Positions 23,003-34,838 of a stretch of DNA of 64,000 bases are shown here, in pieces. This stretch comes from Alectoria sarmentosa (Eukaryota > Ascomycota > Lecanoromycetes > Lecanorales > Parmeliaceae): positions 62,001 to 126,000 of the forward strand of contig WOGZ01000019.1 in assembly GCA_009733775.1 (NCBI GenBank), in the 5' to 3' direction. The notes below the pieces were generated by a model. The model was not told the origin of the DNA. It was given only the letters and a program-made list of their open reading frames with translations, and searched no databases. Both the position numbers and the translations under genes were made by a program. Numbering within the stretch: position 1 is the stretch's first letter; the number at the start of each line of letters is the position of its first letter.

Positions 23003-25131
23003 CTAATCGCTATGCTCAGTAGAAGAGTCGTCGTCATCGTCGTTACCGTCATCATCGTCATCATCTTCATCAGATCCATCATCAGCTTCATTATGAACCC
23101 TTTTGTCATTCACATCGCCTTCACCCTCTTCCACGTCACTATCATCGTCGAGAATGTCGAACTCTCCAACCAAATCCCATCTATCGCCCTTCGCCACGCG
23201 ACTTACATATTTGACAAAACGCATGGTCCCTTTGTCCCTCAAGACCACGCCCAGACGATTCCAGCCCGCTGGCATGCTGAAAAGGACTCCGTCCTCTTCC
23301 TCGTCGCCGCTGGCATGGTAGATGGCTGGATCCTGCTTTGACTTCTTTGTGTTGGCGGCTTTTGTGGATCGAGCTCCAGTGCTCGTGTCGAGCGGAACTT
23401 CGACACCATGGTCACTAACCCCTTCACCATGCTCAGAGTCGTCCTCATCTTCGCCAGCCATGTAGACCAGGTACCCGCCTACGCCAGGATCGTCCACTGT
23501 TGCAGTTTCTTCCTCGACTTGGTCTTTACCCTCGACCACGGCTTCTTCCTCAGTATCCTTATCCGGCTCAGCAGTCTTGTCGTCGCCCCATTCGAAAGTT
23601 GGCGTTATGACCAGACAAAGCTCGATACGCGGGGCGTCTTCCTCATACCCAGTTGCAAGCGTGTAATCTCGTCCTCGCCGGAAGCGTCGAATAAGTGAGT
23701 TATGTGAGGTTATAGTCTGACCAGTCGCAAGAGAAAGCCACTTACGGAAGGCTTCAGAAGGCAAAAGATTTTCTAGTAAGTCAAGAAGTGGTGAATCTCC
23801 ACGCTTGCTTGAGCTGGCCTTTTGGAAAAGAAAGTGATGTTTATGTGGCGGCCTGGCAACAGCCCATAATGTCGTTTTTTCAATTTCGGTGGATTCGCTC
23901 GGTAGTGTCTGCGATTCCTGAGATTCGATGTAGTCCCGGACCGATTCGGAGAATTTGTGTGAGAGGAAGGTGTCAAGACAAAGGGAACACTCCTCAGCGA
24001 ATATACTGGATACTGATTCGAGGGTATCTGGCGTGAGGTACGTGGGAGCGATGTATTTCAGGAGGAAATTGAGGTCCTCTTCCGAAAGCGCAGGATCCTC
24101 CTGAGACGAAGGAGTCGGCAGACCAGTATCACCACTGCTTTCTTGAGGATCTTTGTAGAGCTCAAAATTCGCCTTTGGAAGCTCATACTTGTCTCCTTTG
24201 CCTTGTAGTTGCATGAGGCTGCTCTTTTCCGCCAGCCGTTTTTCCAAATCCTCGACGTAACCATCTTCACCTTCTTGTGGTATGTGGTACCATCCACTTA
24301 TTGCCATCCTGACCCTTTCACTGGCACTTTCTCTGTTTTTTCCCTCATCTTCAGGGTAGACCTCCTGCACATCGTGAAAGCTTTCGCCTGGCTGCACGGC
24401 GAAGAAGCTCAATTGGTTGAATGCCGGTGGTATCGAAACACTGTAGTCCGGACTTGGAACCTTCGTGACCTCCCCATCGTCCTCGGTGTAGGTCTGCGTA
24501 GGATACAAGCGCAATGCCCCGCCCCACTCTTCCTTCCACGGTGTGTCTGGGTCCGTCAGGTAGAGGATATAGCTAACTCTTCGACTTCCAATGACGTCGT
24601 CATGGCACAGCAAATGACAGCCAGGTGTGTAGACGTTGATTGCCATGTCCGTCTTCTTTCCAGAGAGCGGACCAGAGCCTATAACTTTGGACAAGTACTC
24701 TCGGAAATCTGAGGAGTACATGGCATCGCGGAGAGTGAGCAATGAAGGCAAGAGCTTGAGAGAGGAGTCATCCAAGCCATCGAGGTTTGCAAGGTCTCCA
24801 GATTGGTGGATCGTGTAAATGTCCGTTTCTTTCGGAGTGAAGGAAAGGTTCTGGATTTCGGAGCGTACTTTGCGCAGGAGGGTGAGAGAGATGAGGTTCT
24901 GGATCACGCCGTGTCGGTATCTATAAGCTGTTAGCAGCGATTCCAGAAATATCAATCCCTTAATCATTGGCTCATTGCGTACGGCTTGGAGGCGGCATAG
25001 CTCTTTTTGTATTCGTCCAAGACAGGAGGGTCAAACAGCCCCTCTCGAAAGCGATCTTGATGGCTCGGTGCTCGCCGTTTGGCTTGGTCCGCGGATTCCA
25101 AATCCTCCACCTGATCTGATTTGCGCTTCAT
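23003..25131 (-). CDS. prolyl 3,4-dihydroxylase Ofd1/Tpa1 (2-oxoglutarate/Fe(II) oxygenase)
   Basis: Family hydroxylates a proline in ribosomal protein uS12 and, in fission yeast, links oxygen to degradation of the SREBP factor Sre1N. Inferred exons 25131-24983 and 24920-23003, 688 aa. The splice gives SKPYRHGVIQNLISLTLLRK. The catalytic domain shows the Fe(II) ligands in CHLLCHDDVIGSRRVSYIL (His-x-Asp) and ESFHDVQEV (distal His), with the 2-oxoglutarate Arg in SERVRMAISGWYHIP. WGGALRLYP and SFFAVQPGESFHDV are family blocks. The second, non-catalytic domain carries FRKWLSLATGQTITSHNSLI and RRFRRGRDYTLATGY. The C-terminus ends in a long Asp/Glu-rich tail (encoded near 23010-23100), longer than I expect for the family but low-complexity. 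The ATG at 25131 is the first in frame; upstream codons are non-ATG. Convergent with the secreted-protein gene. Confidence 0.93.
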
Positions 25132-25190
25132 GGTTAACGTCAATGTAAACTCAGCGTTGCTGAGCAATCAATCGAGCATGATGTGTCTTA

Positions 25191-25530
25191 TCACAAGCTG
25201 TGAAGCGGGGCCGATTCGAATTGTGGGAGGCATTTTAAGCGCTGGGTAACAAGAGTGAATTCCGAGAAGTTATGTTTGTGAGCAAACATTTGGATGTCAT
25301 GATGCACAAATTCATCAAAGAAAATGAATTGGAGGAGAGTTTGATATTTGTGTCTGCCTCCATACAGACAACGCAAGACGTTAGGCATCAGCGGCGCCCC
25401 GTCGGTGAAGGTAACAGAAAAGGAAGCCTTTGAGACATGGATGAGAAAAGTCGACCGACACAGTATACAGACTACTTGTAGAGTATGACACCTTTGGGGA
25501 ACTTTGGAGATACAAAAACGATAGATCATG
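25191..25530 (-). pseudogene. BTB/POZ-domain relic with frameshift
   Basis: On the minus strand, the frame reading from about 25510 encodes SDLSFLYLQ, then SSLYTVSVDFSHPCLKG, which resembles the BTB core (VHKxVLCxxSxFFxxACKG). After about 25430 the neighbouring frame continues with APLMPNVLRCLYGGRHKY and DIQMFAHKHNFSEFTLVTQR, resembling the next BTB blocks (DPxxFxxxLxYLYTGxY, VxVYxLADKYxIxxLxxxA). The two halves sit in different frames with no clean intron between them. The open frame over 25191-25796 lacks an ATG near its start. Read as a frameshifted remnant; family assignment is by remembered motif pattern only. Confidence 0.4.
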
Positions 25531-26117
25531 CTGTGGCACTTGGAGGCGCAAATTCTTTGTATTTCCACGTTATTTCTGGGAATCTTACCAGCCTTGCTAG
25601 AGATCTTGAGAGCAATCCTTGAAATAATGCTATCGCACAAGAAGATGTAATGAGAGAAGGAAGCCCAACCAGTTACGGCCGGTCTGTATGACAATATTGA
25701 ATGTCCAACTTCCCAGCCACAAATGTAACTTGGTGATGAGTAATCATCAACAAAGTGCAGGCCAATCTTTGACCCCCAAGCCCCCCTGAGCAGCAAGAAT
25801 ACTGTATGTGGCTGTTTGTGTCCTTCAGTGGCTGAAGCATTTCCGCACCTTCATTTCAGGGTCTACCACGTACTTGAAGTCCGAACAAGCCTTTGCTCTC
25901 CTGACAGGTGAAAACAGTCGCGGAACGCTTGCAGGGTATCTACTTTATCTACAAGGAACTCGATGAGCAAGGCTGGTGGATGAGATGGACATGGACGGCA
26001 ATTTCCGCAGTAGCCACCTAAACTTGCGTAAAGGATCAACGCGTCTGGGTTCGATTTAAGTAGGATACCTGGCTATAAGTCTACACGCTTCCCAATATCG
26101 CGACCGAACATTCTACT

Positions 26118-26768
26118 TTACTGGCTCCCGCCATTCACCGACGGATCCAACCCATAAGTCGTCCCATCATGGAAAGTATACCAACCACCCCTGGTCCACC
26201 CGTTGTTTCCATGGCAAATGTCTCTCACCCTCCCCATGGCATACTCACAATCCACCATGTTTGCATGAGTCGCACCTTGGATATCCCCCGTATACGCTAT
26301 ATACCCTTTGCCCTTTACCGGAGTCGAGTCGCAATTCACACTAACGTCGAAGCAAACCTGGTCCAGTTGATAATTGGACACTTGAGGCGGGTATGCACCA
26401 TCTGCATTGGGTATCAACGAGAAAGGTGTAAAGTCTAGGACTTGGTAAACGGGGGCGCCGCAGACTTCGTTTATGCTAATGTCAAGGGCGTCTTGAAGAG
26501 CCCACGTGCCGCCTTTGTAGCAACTGAACGTGCCGGCTAGGCTTACGTTTAGAGAGTCGCTACCGCTGTAGGTGCCCTCCTGCCGGGTGACGAGAGGGCC
26601 TTGGGTAAACCCATCCGGGGACGGGTGAGATTCGATCGCTGTACCAGCGACTGTGGTCGAAGCAAGTCGAGAAACAAAAATAGCAGAGCTGGCGACAAGC
26701 ATCGATCCTGCGATGATAGAATTAGTCGGTGGGTAAACATTGTCATGTTTTGCGAACCTACTCTTCAT
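26118..26768 (-). CDS. small secreted cysteine-containing protein
   Basis: Inferred exons 26768-26762 (only 7 coding bases) and 26707-26118, giving 198 aa. Splicing at gtaggt...cgcag converts a hydrophilic start into MKRSMLVASSAIFVSRLAST, a clear signal-peptide-like N-terminus; without the splice the secretion signal would be internal, so the intron is well supported. The mature part has six cysteines (SCYKGG, VCGAP, VCFDV, NCDST, DCEYA, ICHGN), which could form three disulphides, and conserved-looking aromatic blocks (GGWYTFHDGTTYGLDPS at the C-terminus). No known effector, hydrophobin or enzyme family is recognised. Size, signal and cysteine count match the general profile of fungal secreted effector-like proteins, but this is inference only. 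Confidence 0.7.
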   Translation of the reverse strand: MKSRFAKHDNVYPPTNSIIAGSMLVASSAIFVSRLASTTVAGTAIESHPSPDGFTQGPLVTRQEGTYSGSDSLNVSLAGTFSCYKGGTWALQDALDISINEVCGAPVYQVLDFTPFSLIPNADGAYPPQVSNYQLDQVCFDVSVNCDSTPVKGKGYIAYTGDIQGATHANMVDCEYAMGRVRDICHGNNGWTRGGWYTFHDGTTYGLDPSVNGGSQ

Positions 26769-29700
26769 GATGTGACGTGGATGTTGGATTGTTGATCTCT
26801 TTAAGACAGACCTTCTTCTTCTTGATTGACTCTATGATAACAGTGCTCAGCGGCTCATTCTGGACGTGTGGACTTTTGAGTCTCTTTATCGAACTATATT
26901 GCTGGCCTTCGCTTCAATGCGATCGGCTGTTGCTTTGACGGCCATCGCCAAATCTCCCGCCAGGAAACTTTAGGATGACTGCCAGAGCGACAGCCGAAGG
27001 AATATCTAGGTCATCGATGAGTTTCAGTACCAACCGGCGTTTCGTGTTATGGGACAAGCTCATCTTCTGATAGCATGGGATATTACCCAGGCGCTATCAA
27101 AAGCGTACTTGGCCTCCTTGCCTAGTTTCGCGCCTATCGCATAGCTTCTGCGCTTGTTGACCTCCTGATTCAGATCGACGTTCCATTTTTAATCCCACTG
27201 ATCTCGACTTACAGGCAATTTCTTGCTAGAAGAGAAAACATTTTGCTAAACATGAAGATGGGCCGATGTCGTGCGGAACGTTGCTGCTTGCTCAAAGCTC
27301 GAGGTCCTTTTGCTCGAGCAGAACAGTTTCCTCCACGTGGCATCCTTCACTCGTTTGCAATGTGACTCAAGAAGCCATCAAAGCTCTGAGGGCGAGATAT
27401 CTATTTGCGCTTTCTTTATGAGCTTGAAACTGTGCCTCTGGAGCCAGCTATTGAAGTTAATGAACTCATGCATGATGCATCCTCCAAACACACTGGAACA
27501 GGCACGATGATCTTTCCTCCCCCTGTAAGATGTCACCCTGGATTTGATATGGCTAAGAATTCGTGTAAACGCAGCTGTGGATGACTTCAAAATTGGTATC
27601 ACTTCAGCTCAAGTAACTTGTTGACCTTTTTTGAGACAGATACTATCAATATGTGACCATGTCGAGTGGCTGTTGTTTCGGGTCGGCTGAACTGGCCTAG
27701 CGGCGCCTTTGAAACGTCTGGTGACGCGCTTATTTTCGCCACTCAATCTCTAATGTAATCCGCGAGCAGCTCTATCCATCCCGTTTGAATTCTGTTACAA
27801 TGAGCAGGCTAAGAAATTGATAGATGGATGCAGCGGATACTGCAACGCGACCAATGCCTGCAGCTTACGATCGTCTACAAAGCACTCCGAATACACAAGG
27901 TAGACGAGAGCTTGATAGTCCCAGAATATCGCTTCCACGCGACATGCCAAATAGACACGATAGATCTACGAAATCAACGGCTTTGGGGGTCGCGGCGAAG
28001 CAAAGAGACAATAGAAAGGACCTCGCCATATGTCCAGTTGAATGCGGCGGCAATGCGATCTGCTGGTCGCATTCAAGCACCACAAGCAACATCAGCACCA
28101 TATCGATAGTCGTTTCACGTCTGACACGGATTTTCCTTCCCTTCTCCGTCTTGTCATAGGCCTTTTCCAATTATCTCGGTCTTTGCTGCGCTATATGAGC
28201 ATTTCTCTGGTGCCATGATACCTCCCTGAAAGCCAATTCGTGGGAATGACAACCGTATTGCAGGCCGTGAGATGATGTAATGCAGACAAATGACATTATT
28301 GCACAAATCTCTGGATGGTAAGAGAAGTGTCGATGGAAGGAACACAGTGAAGAGATTTCGCTGCTCTATATGACTTACAGGTAGAAACAGCTGTGCCAAC
28401 GGTCAACGTAATCTGGGTTGTCGAGAAGCTTACTGAAATAGCTCAGTCTTACCGAGGACAGTGACAGAGCGACAAGTCTGCTACTGGTGCTCGAGAAACA
28501 TTCTAAGTCGGCTTCCTCGCGGCGTTAGGTCATGAATGATGGGTTGAAGAGGGAGAAGATATCGTGCTATATGTTGAAGATGAATAACATCTTTTTCGCC
28601 GGTACCGGCGAAGCGAGCTTTGCCCATGAAATCATGAGAAGAAAGGGCAGCAGCAAAATTGAGACACCAAAAAGGTACATGCCTGTCGGCTTCGAACCCA
28701 GCATCCATGAATACAAAAGAGAGCTGCCTCGAAGAAGGAGAGATGTTTTAGTACGCAATCCGACTTCAGCCTGTGAAGGAAGTACCACCAACCTTGAGAC
28801 CGGCAGTATATATTGCGACTGACAGAACCACTCATTGATAGTGATTAGTGGAATTGTGTGCTTGTTCTTGCAATTTTCGCAGCAGCGGCTGTGACGATCA
28901 TCAAAAGACATTCATGTAATCATCAAGCTTGCGTCTGATTGGTAAGCTGAGCATACTCTCACTGGCTGATCCATTCTCCCATGATTCATCCTGCAAGAAC
29001 ATCAAATTTTTACTCTTCCACCACGTATCTTCCACTCCTGCATTGGTAGTAAGCTCCGTAGTTGAAGCTCTGTTATTGGAACAAAAAGCCTGTTTAAATA
29101 TTCCCTTTAACCACTACTTGCATTTCTTACGGATTCCTACAACATCAAAAACGCGATGCTTGGCTGTTCTCCGTATCGCCGATTTCCTCTAATGGCTTCA
29201 GGCTGTTGCTATTACGGAAAAGTAGGTGACAGGTCCAACCTCCAAACTTCTCATTCTTGCAAAGCATTGATCATTGAAGTTCGAAAATTTACCATCTTTC
29301 CCATGATACCGACGAGCATGGCGTCTCTCGGCCTCGGTCCATATTTCAACATCGGTGAATAGCCTCGCTTGGGTATCAAGCAATGTCTGCAGCTCGCATT
29401 CAATGTCGTGAAGCACAATTTTAATTTCTAATAGTCGGACTCCGGCCACCAATACGCCTCGATTTGGTTGGAGTTGTTTGAGAGGCATTGGCGGTAGTTG
29501 ATGGAGGGTGCGGTAACGGCCTGCCTGAGTGCAATGGGTACTAGTACGTGGAAGACAGTTTTCGCGCTGCTACGGAATTATAATGTGGTTGATTGAGAAG
29601 ACATGGCAAGCGAGCAATGCGAGGATATATGTTGAGTATGTTCATGTTTTCGTTGAGAGCCTCCTTATAGATACAGTCCGACGTTTGCTAGCATGGTCCT

Positions 29701-29818
29701 CTGTAGCCGTTTCCAATGCCATCATGTATCTACAATTCAAACCTAGGGTAAGCCTATGGCTTTAAACATAAACATCAGTGGCCCTTGACTTCTTGTCTTT
29801 GCTCTTTGAGCTCCACTA
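26769..29818. other. 3-kb gene-poor region
   Basis: No supported gene. Short open frames overlap on both strands at 27824-28170 and 28481-28911 without motifs. A minus-strand ATG frame at 29488-29198 (96 aa, charged, LLEIKIVLHDIECELQTLLD) might be a small helical protein or the end of a decayed one, but has no support beyond being open. No RNA gene or repeat is seen. Confidence 0.3.
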
Positions 29819-31850
29819 TCAGAAATCAAATTCTCCCCTGAACTGCTCAATGTCCATCCCCACCTCCACCTTTTCCATTAGATCCCTTCTTCCCATGCTC
29901 GCAAATACCCTCTTCAGCGTCTCCAACAGGTTTGTACTCTGGTTCATTCCAACCATCCGCTCGACATCCCCTTCATCAATGGCACTACTCCCTGGATCCT
30001 CGCCTATGACTTCTTTGACACGCTGCATGCCTTCCCGCTCCACGACACGATGCATACTTAACGCGCCGAGGAGATGCTGGACTGATTGCGGAAGAACACC
30101 GATGTTTATGCAGGAGACGCCAAGGTTGTAGCGTGCCCGAACGAAGTTGGGGTTTAGTGTCAGGGCTTTCTCATAGGCGGCAATGGCTTCCTCGCTGCGG
30201 CCACTGTTTGCGAGTGTAGCGCCTAGCCGATTCCATAGTAAGTGAGCTTGATGGGGTTCGTTGGTGGTCCCGGACTCAGTGCTTGCAAGCGCGGCTTCGA
30301 AGCAGTCGACAGCCTTACCATACTCTTCTGCACCGTAGAAAAGTACGCCAAGCCCTACTTGCACATCTGGGTCCATGTGCTCGCCGTCTGGGGAGAGTTG
30401 GGCTGCGCGTATGAATTGAGCAGTCACCTTTTCGTGGAGGACATGGCGGTCTGTGAAGCCGAAATCACCAGGCGGGGTAAGGTTGTCTGGGGATACGATC
30501 TGAGGATATTTGGTTGAGATCCAGCGTTCTAAAGTGCGGTAGGCGGTGGAGTCGTAACCTTCATTTGTATATGATATAGCGAGACCCATTAAGGCAGAGA
30601 GATTTTGAGGATCAAGCTTGATTGCTTGCTCGAGAGCGCGGATGGCGGGTGACTCCTTCTCGTTCTGTGCTTGTGCGCTGCCGAGTTGGCACCAGGCTTG
30701 TACGTGTTGCGAATCTCTTTGTACAGCGGTTTCGAAGGCGAGGGCGGCAAGGGAAAGGTTACCACCCTCGTTTAATATCCGAATGCCTTCCTCGAACGGA
30801 TCTTTGGTGGCACTGAAAAAATTGTCTTCTTCAAAAGTGTAATTGCCCATTTGAGGGTCTCGGTAGCGGTCGTGAAAGTTGCTGTCAAAATTGTCCCATG
30901 GTACTTGATCACCCATGTGCATACCGTATTCGCCATTATCCATCATGGATCTAGCGTTTGCGATCTCAGCTTGTATTCCTCGCCACACACTCTCGAAGTC
31001 GCCAAACTCATCGGTCTCAGAAAGGACTGACCTATCCATGTCATTGAGCTCCCGCTCCATCGCTGCGTTTGCTTCGGCATCAAGATCGCGTTGAGTTGCT
31101 GCGTCCATTTCAGCAAATTGCTGTTCCCAATCTTTCTCGTCGAGCTCCACCATTCGTCCTTTTCCTTTGCCCGTGGTCTGCTGTTCTGATGGCCTCCGCT
31201 GCATGTTCATTGGCCTATACTGTGAACCCATCATGCCCATGTTCATTCCGTAGCCCATACCCATCGGTCTATTATAATTATTAATCCCTAGTTGTGTGTG
31301 CGAGGTTGGACTCCCAACCCTAGCTGATCCATTCCTCTCCATCTGTTGGAATCGCTGAAACTCAGCTGGCGTAAAGCCAGCAGGGACAAACCCTCCTGCT
31401 TTCGGTGTTTGGAAAGCAGCCTCCATACGTGCTTGCTCTCCGGGATCGAATTCTGACGCCCAGCCGGGTGAGTGTATTCGCGGGGCGGCTGTTCGGTAGC
31501 CATCTAAGTCTCTTCGCATCTGCTCCATTGCAAAGGGTTGGGGTAATTCTTGGGGTAGCTGGCCATTTTGCTGTAGGAAGTTTTGCATCATCTGTAGCTA
31601 CGAATTAGCCATGATGTAGCTATTTTGAAGGCTCACGGCGCAAGAGTCAATGGTCTGGCGCAATGAGGCAGCTCACCTCATCTTGGCTTGATCCATTTGC
31701 CTGACTCCTGAAGCTTTCTTGCAAGCCTTCAGCTCCATGTCCCACTAGCCTATCCCGCTGCAGCGATCTGTCATTTTGTACGTGTTTCGTGAACTGGCTG
31801 AGAGGGTTGCCTGCGGTTGAACATTCGGCGCCGCCTAGGAAAGACATCAT
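29819..31850 (-). CDS. pex5: peroxisomal targeting signal 1 receptor PEX5
   Basis: Cytosolic shuttling receptor that binds C-terminal SKL-type signals and delivers matrix proteins to the peroxisome. Inferred exons 31850-31677 and 31591-29819 (648 aa). The N-terminus (MSFLGGAECSTAGNPLSQF) holds the conserved Cys that is mono-ubiquitinated for receptor recycling. Diaromatic WxxxF-type motifs for Pex14/Pex13 binding are seen: WASEF and WEQQF. The C-terminal half carries TPR repeats, for example AWCQLGSAQAQNEKESPAIR, LLWNRLGATLANSGRSEEAI and ARYNLGVSCINIGVLPQSVQ. A Met/Gly-rich stretch lies between. Two ATGs are adjacent at the start (31850, 31847). The acceptor is ambiguous: tag at 31598-31600 or cag at 31592-31594 differ by six bases and would add Leu-Gln. 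Divergent from the complex I gene at 32253. Confidence 0.95.
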
Positions 31851-32252
31851 GCGTGGTAAATATGGCTCGCTGGGATGCACAGGAAGGAGCAATCAAGAGC
31901 CTACAAATATAATAAGAAGGTTTCTCCTGATAACAGAAAAGTATTGTTGTACATAATGCAGAATTTTTAGTGAAAAGCCGAGGCTTGCCATCATACCATC
32001 GTTATTGGTATTAAGACATATCTGTTACTAAATCAACGACGCCATGACCAGTCTGCCGACAGTCTCCGAAATCACCTCGGCCATCTCGAGGCTCGCAACA
32101 AGTCTTCTCCCTCCTCTCCCCGAACCCAGTACAGCCATTGTCAACTACCACTCCGGCCTCTACCATTACCACCGCTCGCAACTGCTTTCCAAACATTCCA
32201 TACACCACCGAACCTCATCCGCGGAAATAGAAGCAGCAGCAGCGGCAGCAGC
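31851..32252. promoter_or_regulatory. shared divergent promoter region PEX5 / complex I 12.3 kDa
   Basis: About 400 bases separate the two start codons, so both promoters and 5' leaders must lie here. An ATG at 32044 opens a 92-codon frame that runs past the complex I start codon in another frame, so if the transcript begins upstream of it, it is an overlapping upstream ORF. The stretch just before 32253 contains a gca/gcag repeat (32230-32252). Confidence 0.4.
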
Positions 32253-32648
32253 ATGCCAACACCAGAATCCGCCCTCTTCCTCGCCAAAAAGCCCCAAGTC
32301 CCACCAACCTTCCAAGGAGTAGACTACGCAGATACTCCACGGTTAAAGGCGGCGCAGGATGCCATTATTAGAGAACAATGGGTTAAGAGCATGATGGCGA
32401 GATTGGTAAGAGAGGAATTAGGGAAGTGTTATGCTAAGGAGGGGGTCAATCATTTGGAGAAGTGTGGAGGTTTGAGAGGTATGTCCGTTGATATTTGTAC
32501 TGAGGAGGAGGTGGTGGAGGGAACACTGGGGGAGCTGGAGGTTCCACAGGCTAAATGGTACATAGAACGATATTTCGAGGCATTGAAAGATGCCAAAGTA
32601 CGAGGATATTTGTTTCAGCAGCAGAATTATGTTCCAGGGGATGAGTGA
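32253..32648 (+). CDS. nuo-12.3: NADH:ubiquinone oxidoreductase 12.3 kDa subunit (NDUFB10-like)
   Basis: Accessory subunit of mitochondrial complex I, membrane arm. Exons 32253-32478 and 32566-32648, 102 aa. It opens MPTPESALFLAKKPQVPPTF, the family signature, followed by IIREQWVKSMMARLVREELG and a cysteine pair region (CYAKEGVNHLEKCG) of the PDSW/NDUFB10 family. The intron (gtatgt...tacatag, 87 bp) is frame-neutral and open, so an unspliced reading also looks coding; splicing is preferred because it restores LRERYFEALKDAKVRGYLFQ, which matches the family and its usual length. Convergent with palC. Confidence 0.9.
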   Translation: MPTPESALFLAKKPQVPPTFQGVDYADTPRLKAAQDAIIREQWVKSMMARLVREELGKCYAKEGVNHLEKCGGLRGMSVDICTEEEVVEGTLGELEVPQAKWYIERYFEALKDAKVRGYLFQQQNYVPGDE

Positions 32649-32886
32649 TGGGCTTTTGCATCCATCAGAAAGACAGCATTACAATTGGGCAGAGATGCCT
32701 ACAAAATGAAGTGCATGGGTGTACATACTTATACTGCGCTCCGTGGGTCATCCACGAATGGGTGGTGTGAAGCTATGCTACTTCAGAGTTGTGGTGGAGC
32801 AAAACTACGCTGTCCATCAGCCGTCACAGTTTCAATATCGAAAACTTGAAGACAAAGAGCCACGGTCCTGTATGAACCTATCTTTG

Positions 32887-34352
32887 CTAATAGTATGAGT
32901 TTTCATTCGCCTGGTCCATAGACGACCCAGGGAAAGCTCCAGGCAGGTCCCTTTGAGCCTTGCCGTCCTCATCGCTGCTACTACTATCATCGTCGCCCAT
33001 TTCGCCGACATCAGGCGGAGCTCGCATGTGCGCCAAAATATCCTCACCGAGACTTGGTGGTACGAAAGGCTTCGTCGAATGGATATTTCTACCTAGAGGC
33101 ATGTTCGCTACAAGCGGATCAGAGAGAGGTATCAATTGCGTGTTTATCTGGTTCTCTATTAGAACAATTGGTTGGCAAACACTGGGCAGCTTACTGTATC
33201 GTTCATCTTGTTCCATTTCTGTTCCAGCATCTCGATCACTCTCAATTCCTCTAGTCGACCAGCGTCACTCCCCCACTTACCGCCCTTTTCTATCTTCTTG
33301 TCCTCTCTCCGCTCTGTCCAGTCTTTTTTAAACTTTGCCAAGCCTTTCATCTTCGATCCCTCCTCCTTTGAGCCTGCAAAGCCCAATTGCATTTTGCCTC
33401 CAATGAGCCATGCTATTCCCAGCCCAGTTTCGCCTCCCAGATCGGCATCGATGCCAAAGAACCGACATGCTTTGGCTCTTGATGTACTCTTGAGATCGAA
33501 TACGTACCTGGTCAGTGCTTCATCTATCCGACCTGATGCGTTCAGCATGGCCTCTGCAATGCCAGCATGCTCTACCGCTGCAAGACAAAGCCTGGCAAAC
33601 AGATGAGCTCGTACTTTTGGTATCTCTGGAGGCTTGACCATCCAATCCTTGTCGTTCCTGTTGCGAGCTTGAGCCACCACTGCAGGATATGGGTCATCTT
33701 TCAACACGGCCAGAAGGGTAGCTTCGGCAAGGGCCAGCTTGGCGAGACCACCTTGTGTTCGGGATAGAGTCTCCAAAACTGCAGAAGAGGCGTCTATTTC
33801 AGCGGAGCGTGATGCTAGGAAATTGTGAATTGAGTTGGCTTGGAGAAGCTGTTTAGTGGCTGTCGTGACGATTGCGATTCTCTGTTCATCGGTAGGAGTA
33901 ATTGACCCATAAAGAGCCAGAAGCTGCCCTCTTGCTTGTAGTGTATAAACACACGCGAGTGTTTGTAGTGCGAAGGAGATCTCATAGTCCAGCCCTCTGC
34001 CCTTGACGCGAGGAATTTCTCGCCCATTGACGGTAGCCGTCAGAGTGGTCCTCCATTCCACATCTATTTCCTTCTTCAGTACCACATCTATCTCTTCTCC
34101 ACCGACACTTCTCCCGCATAACCCAGCATCTAGTACCAGAAGATAGGGTACGTAGTCATTGAGGGCAGCTAGCACAGTAGACAAATTCGATGCTCTGGAC
34201 TGGCTAGCAAGGTGTTTGTGTTTCTTGAGTACACTTCGAAGCACAGCGCGGTACGTCGAAGCTGTCTGCGGCAACGAGGGGTGTGTGGAACTTTGAGCGA
34301 AATCTGAAAAGGGGAGAGCGGAAGTGGTGGGCAACGTAAAGGGAAAAGGCAT
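32887..34352 (-). CDS. palC: pH-response regulator PalC (BRO1 domain)
   Basis: Component of the fungal Pal/Rim alkaline-pH signalling pathway, acting at plasma-membrane ESCRT sites to help proteolytic activation of PacC. Exons 34352-33195 and 33147-32887, 472 aa, the usual size. It opens MPFPFTLPTTSALPFSDF, typical for PalC, and the BRO1-like region includes VLKKEIDVEWRTTLTAT, RVKGRGLDYEISFALQTLA and KACRFFGIDADLGGETGLGI. The 47-bp intron (gtaagc...aaccag) joins NKMNDT to INTQLIPLSDPLVANMP; reading through it reaches a stop. The C-terminal tail is short with an acidic Ser/Asp cluster. Divergent from the Mis18-domain gene, about 490 bases between starts. Confidence 0.93.
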
Positions 34353-34838
34353 GTTCTCTCATGCCGGGTGGGCGACAGGTAAGGTGCCAGAAGAAGTGAC
34401 AGGCGAAGGGGGATGAAGTCTTAAAACATGGACATTCGCAGCAACAAATTGAATGAGAATTCTTTTCCATCGCTGAATGCTTTTCTTGATGCCATTGCGA
34501 TCGAAGAAGACGGAGTTGCTCGGGTTCATGCCCAACTTCGACGTATGACCAAGCCTGTGTCGACGTTTTGACTGATCAACCTTTTTGGAGTTCCTTTTTT
34601 CACCAGCCCTAAACTTACCCTAAGTACATTCAAGCTAACCGTATGGGCCTAGATGTAGCTCTCCGCTCGGGGAGTTTGGCATGTCTTTTGCTGTCAACAA
34701 CATGTTGACTCCGCCTCTACAAAAAGGTGGACAGCGTCCAGTCGATAGAGGTGCAACTAATGCTTCTCATCACATCTTGTCGGCCAAGTCTGTCTCCTGC
34801 GTCACGTAAAGTCGCGACTCTAACAACCCAAACGCGAT
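34353..34838. promoter_or_regulatory. divergent intergenic region palC / Mis18-domain gene
   Basis: Holds the palC promoter. An ATG frame at 34681 (MSFAVNNMLTPPLQKGGQ...) looks protein-like and could be an additional first exon of the downstream gene if spliced into 34864 (for example from a donor at 34751), but the best-looking donor (gtaaag at 34806) does not preserve the frame, so I leave it unassigned. Confidence 0.3.

Noticed and set aside
26118..26768. KP4-type or Hce2-type effector identity for the secreted protein
   Set aside because: Cysteine spacing and motifs do not fit either family as I know them.
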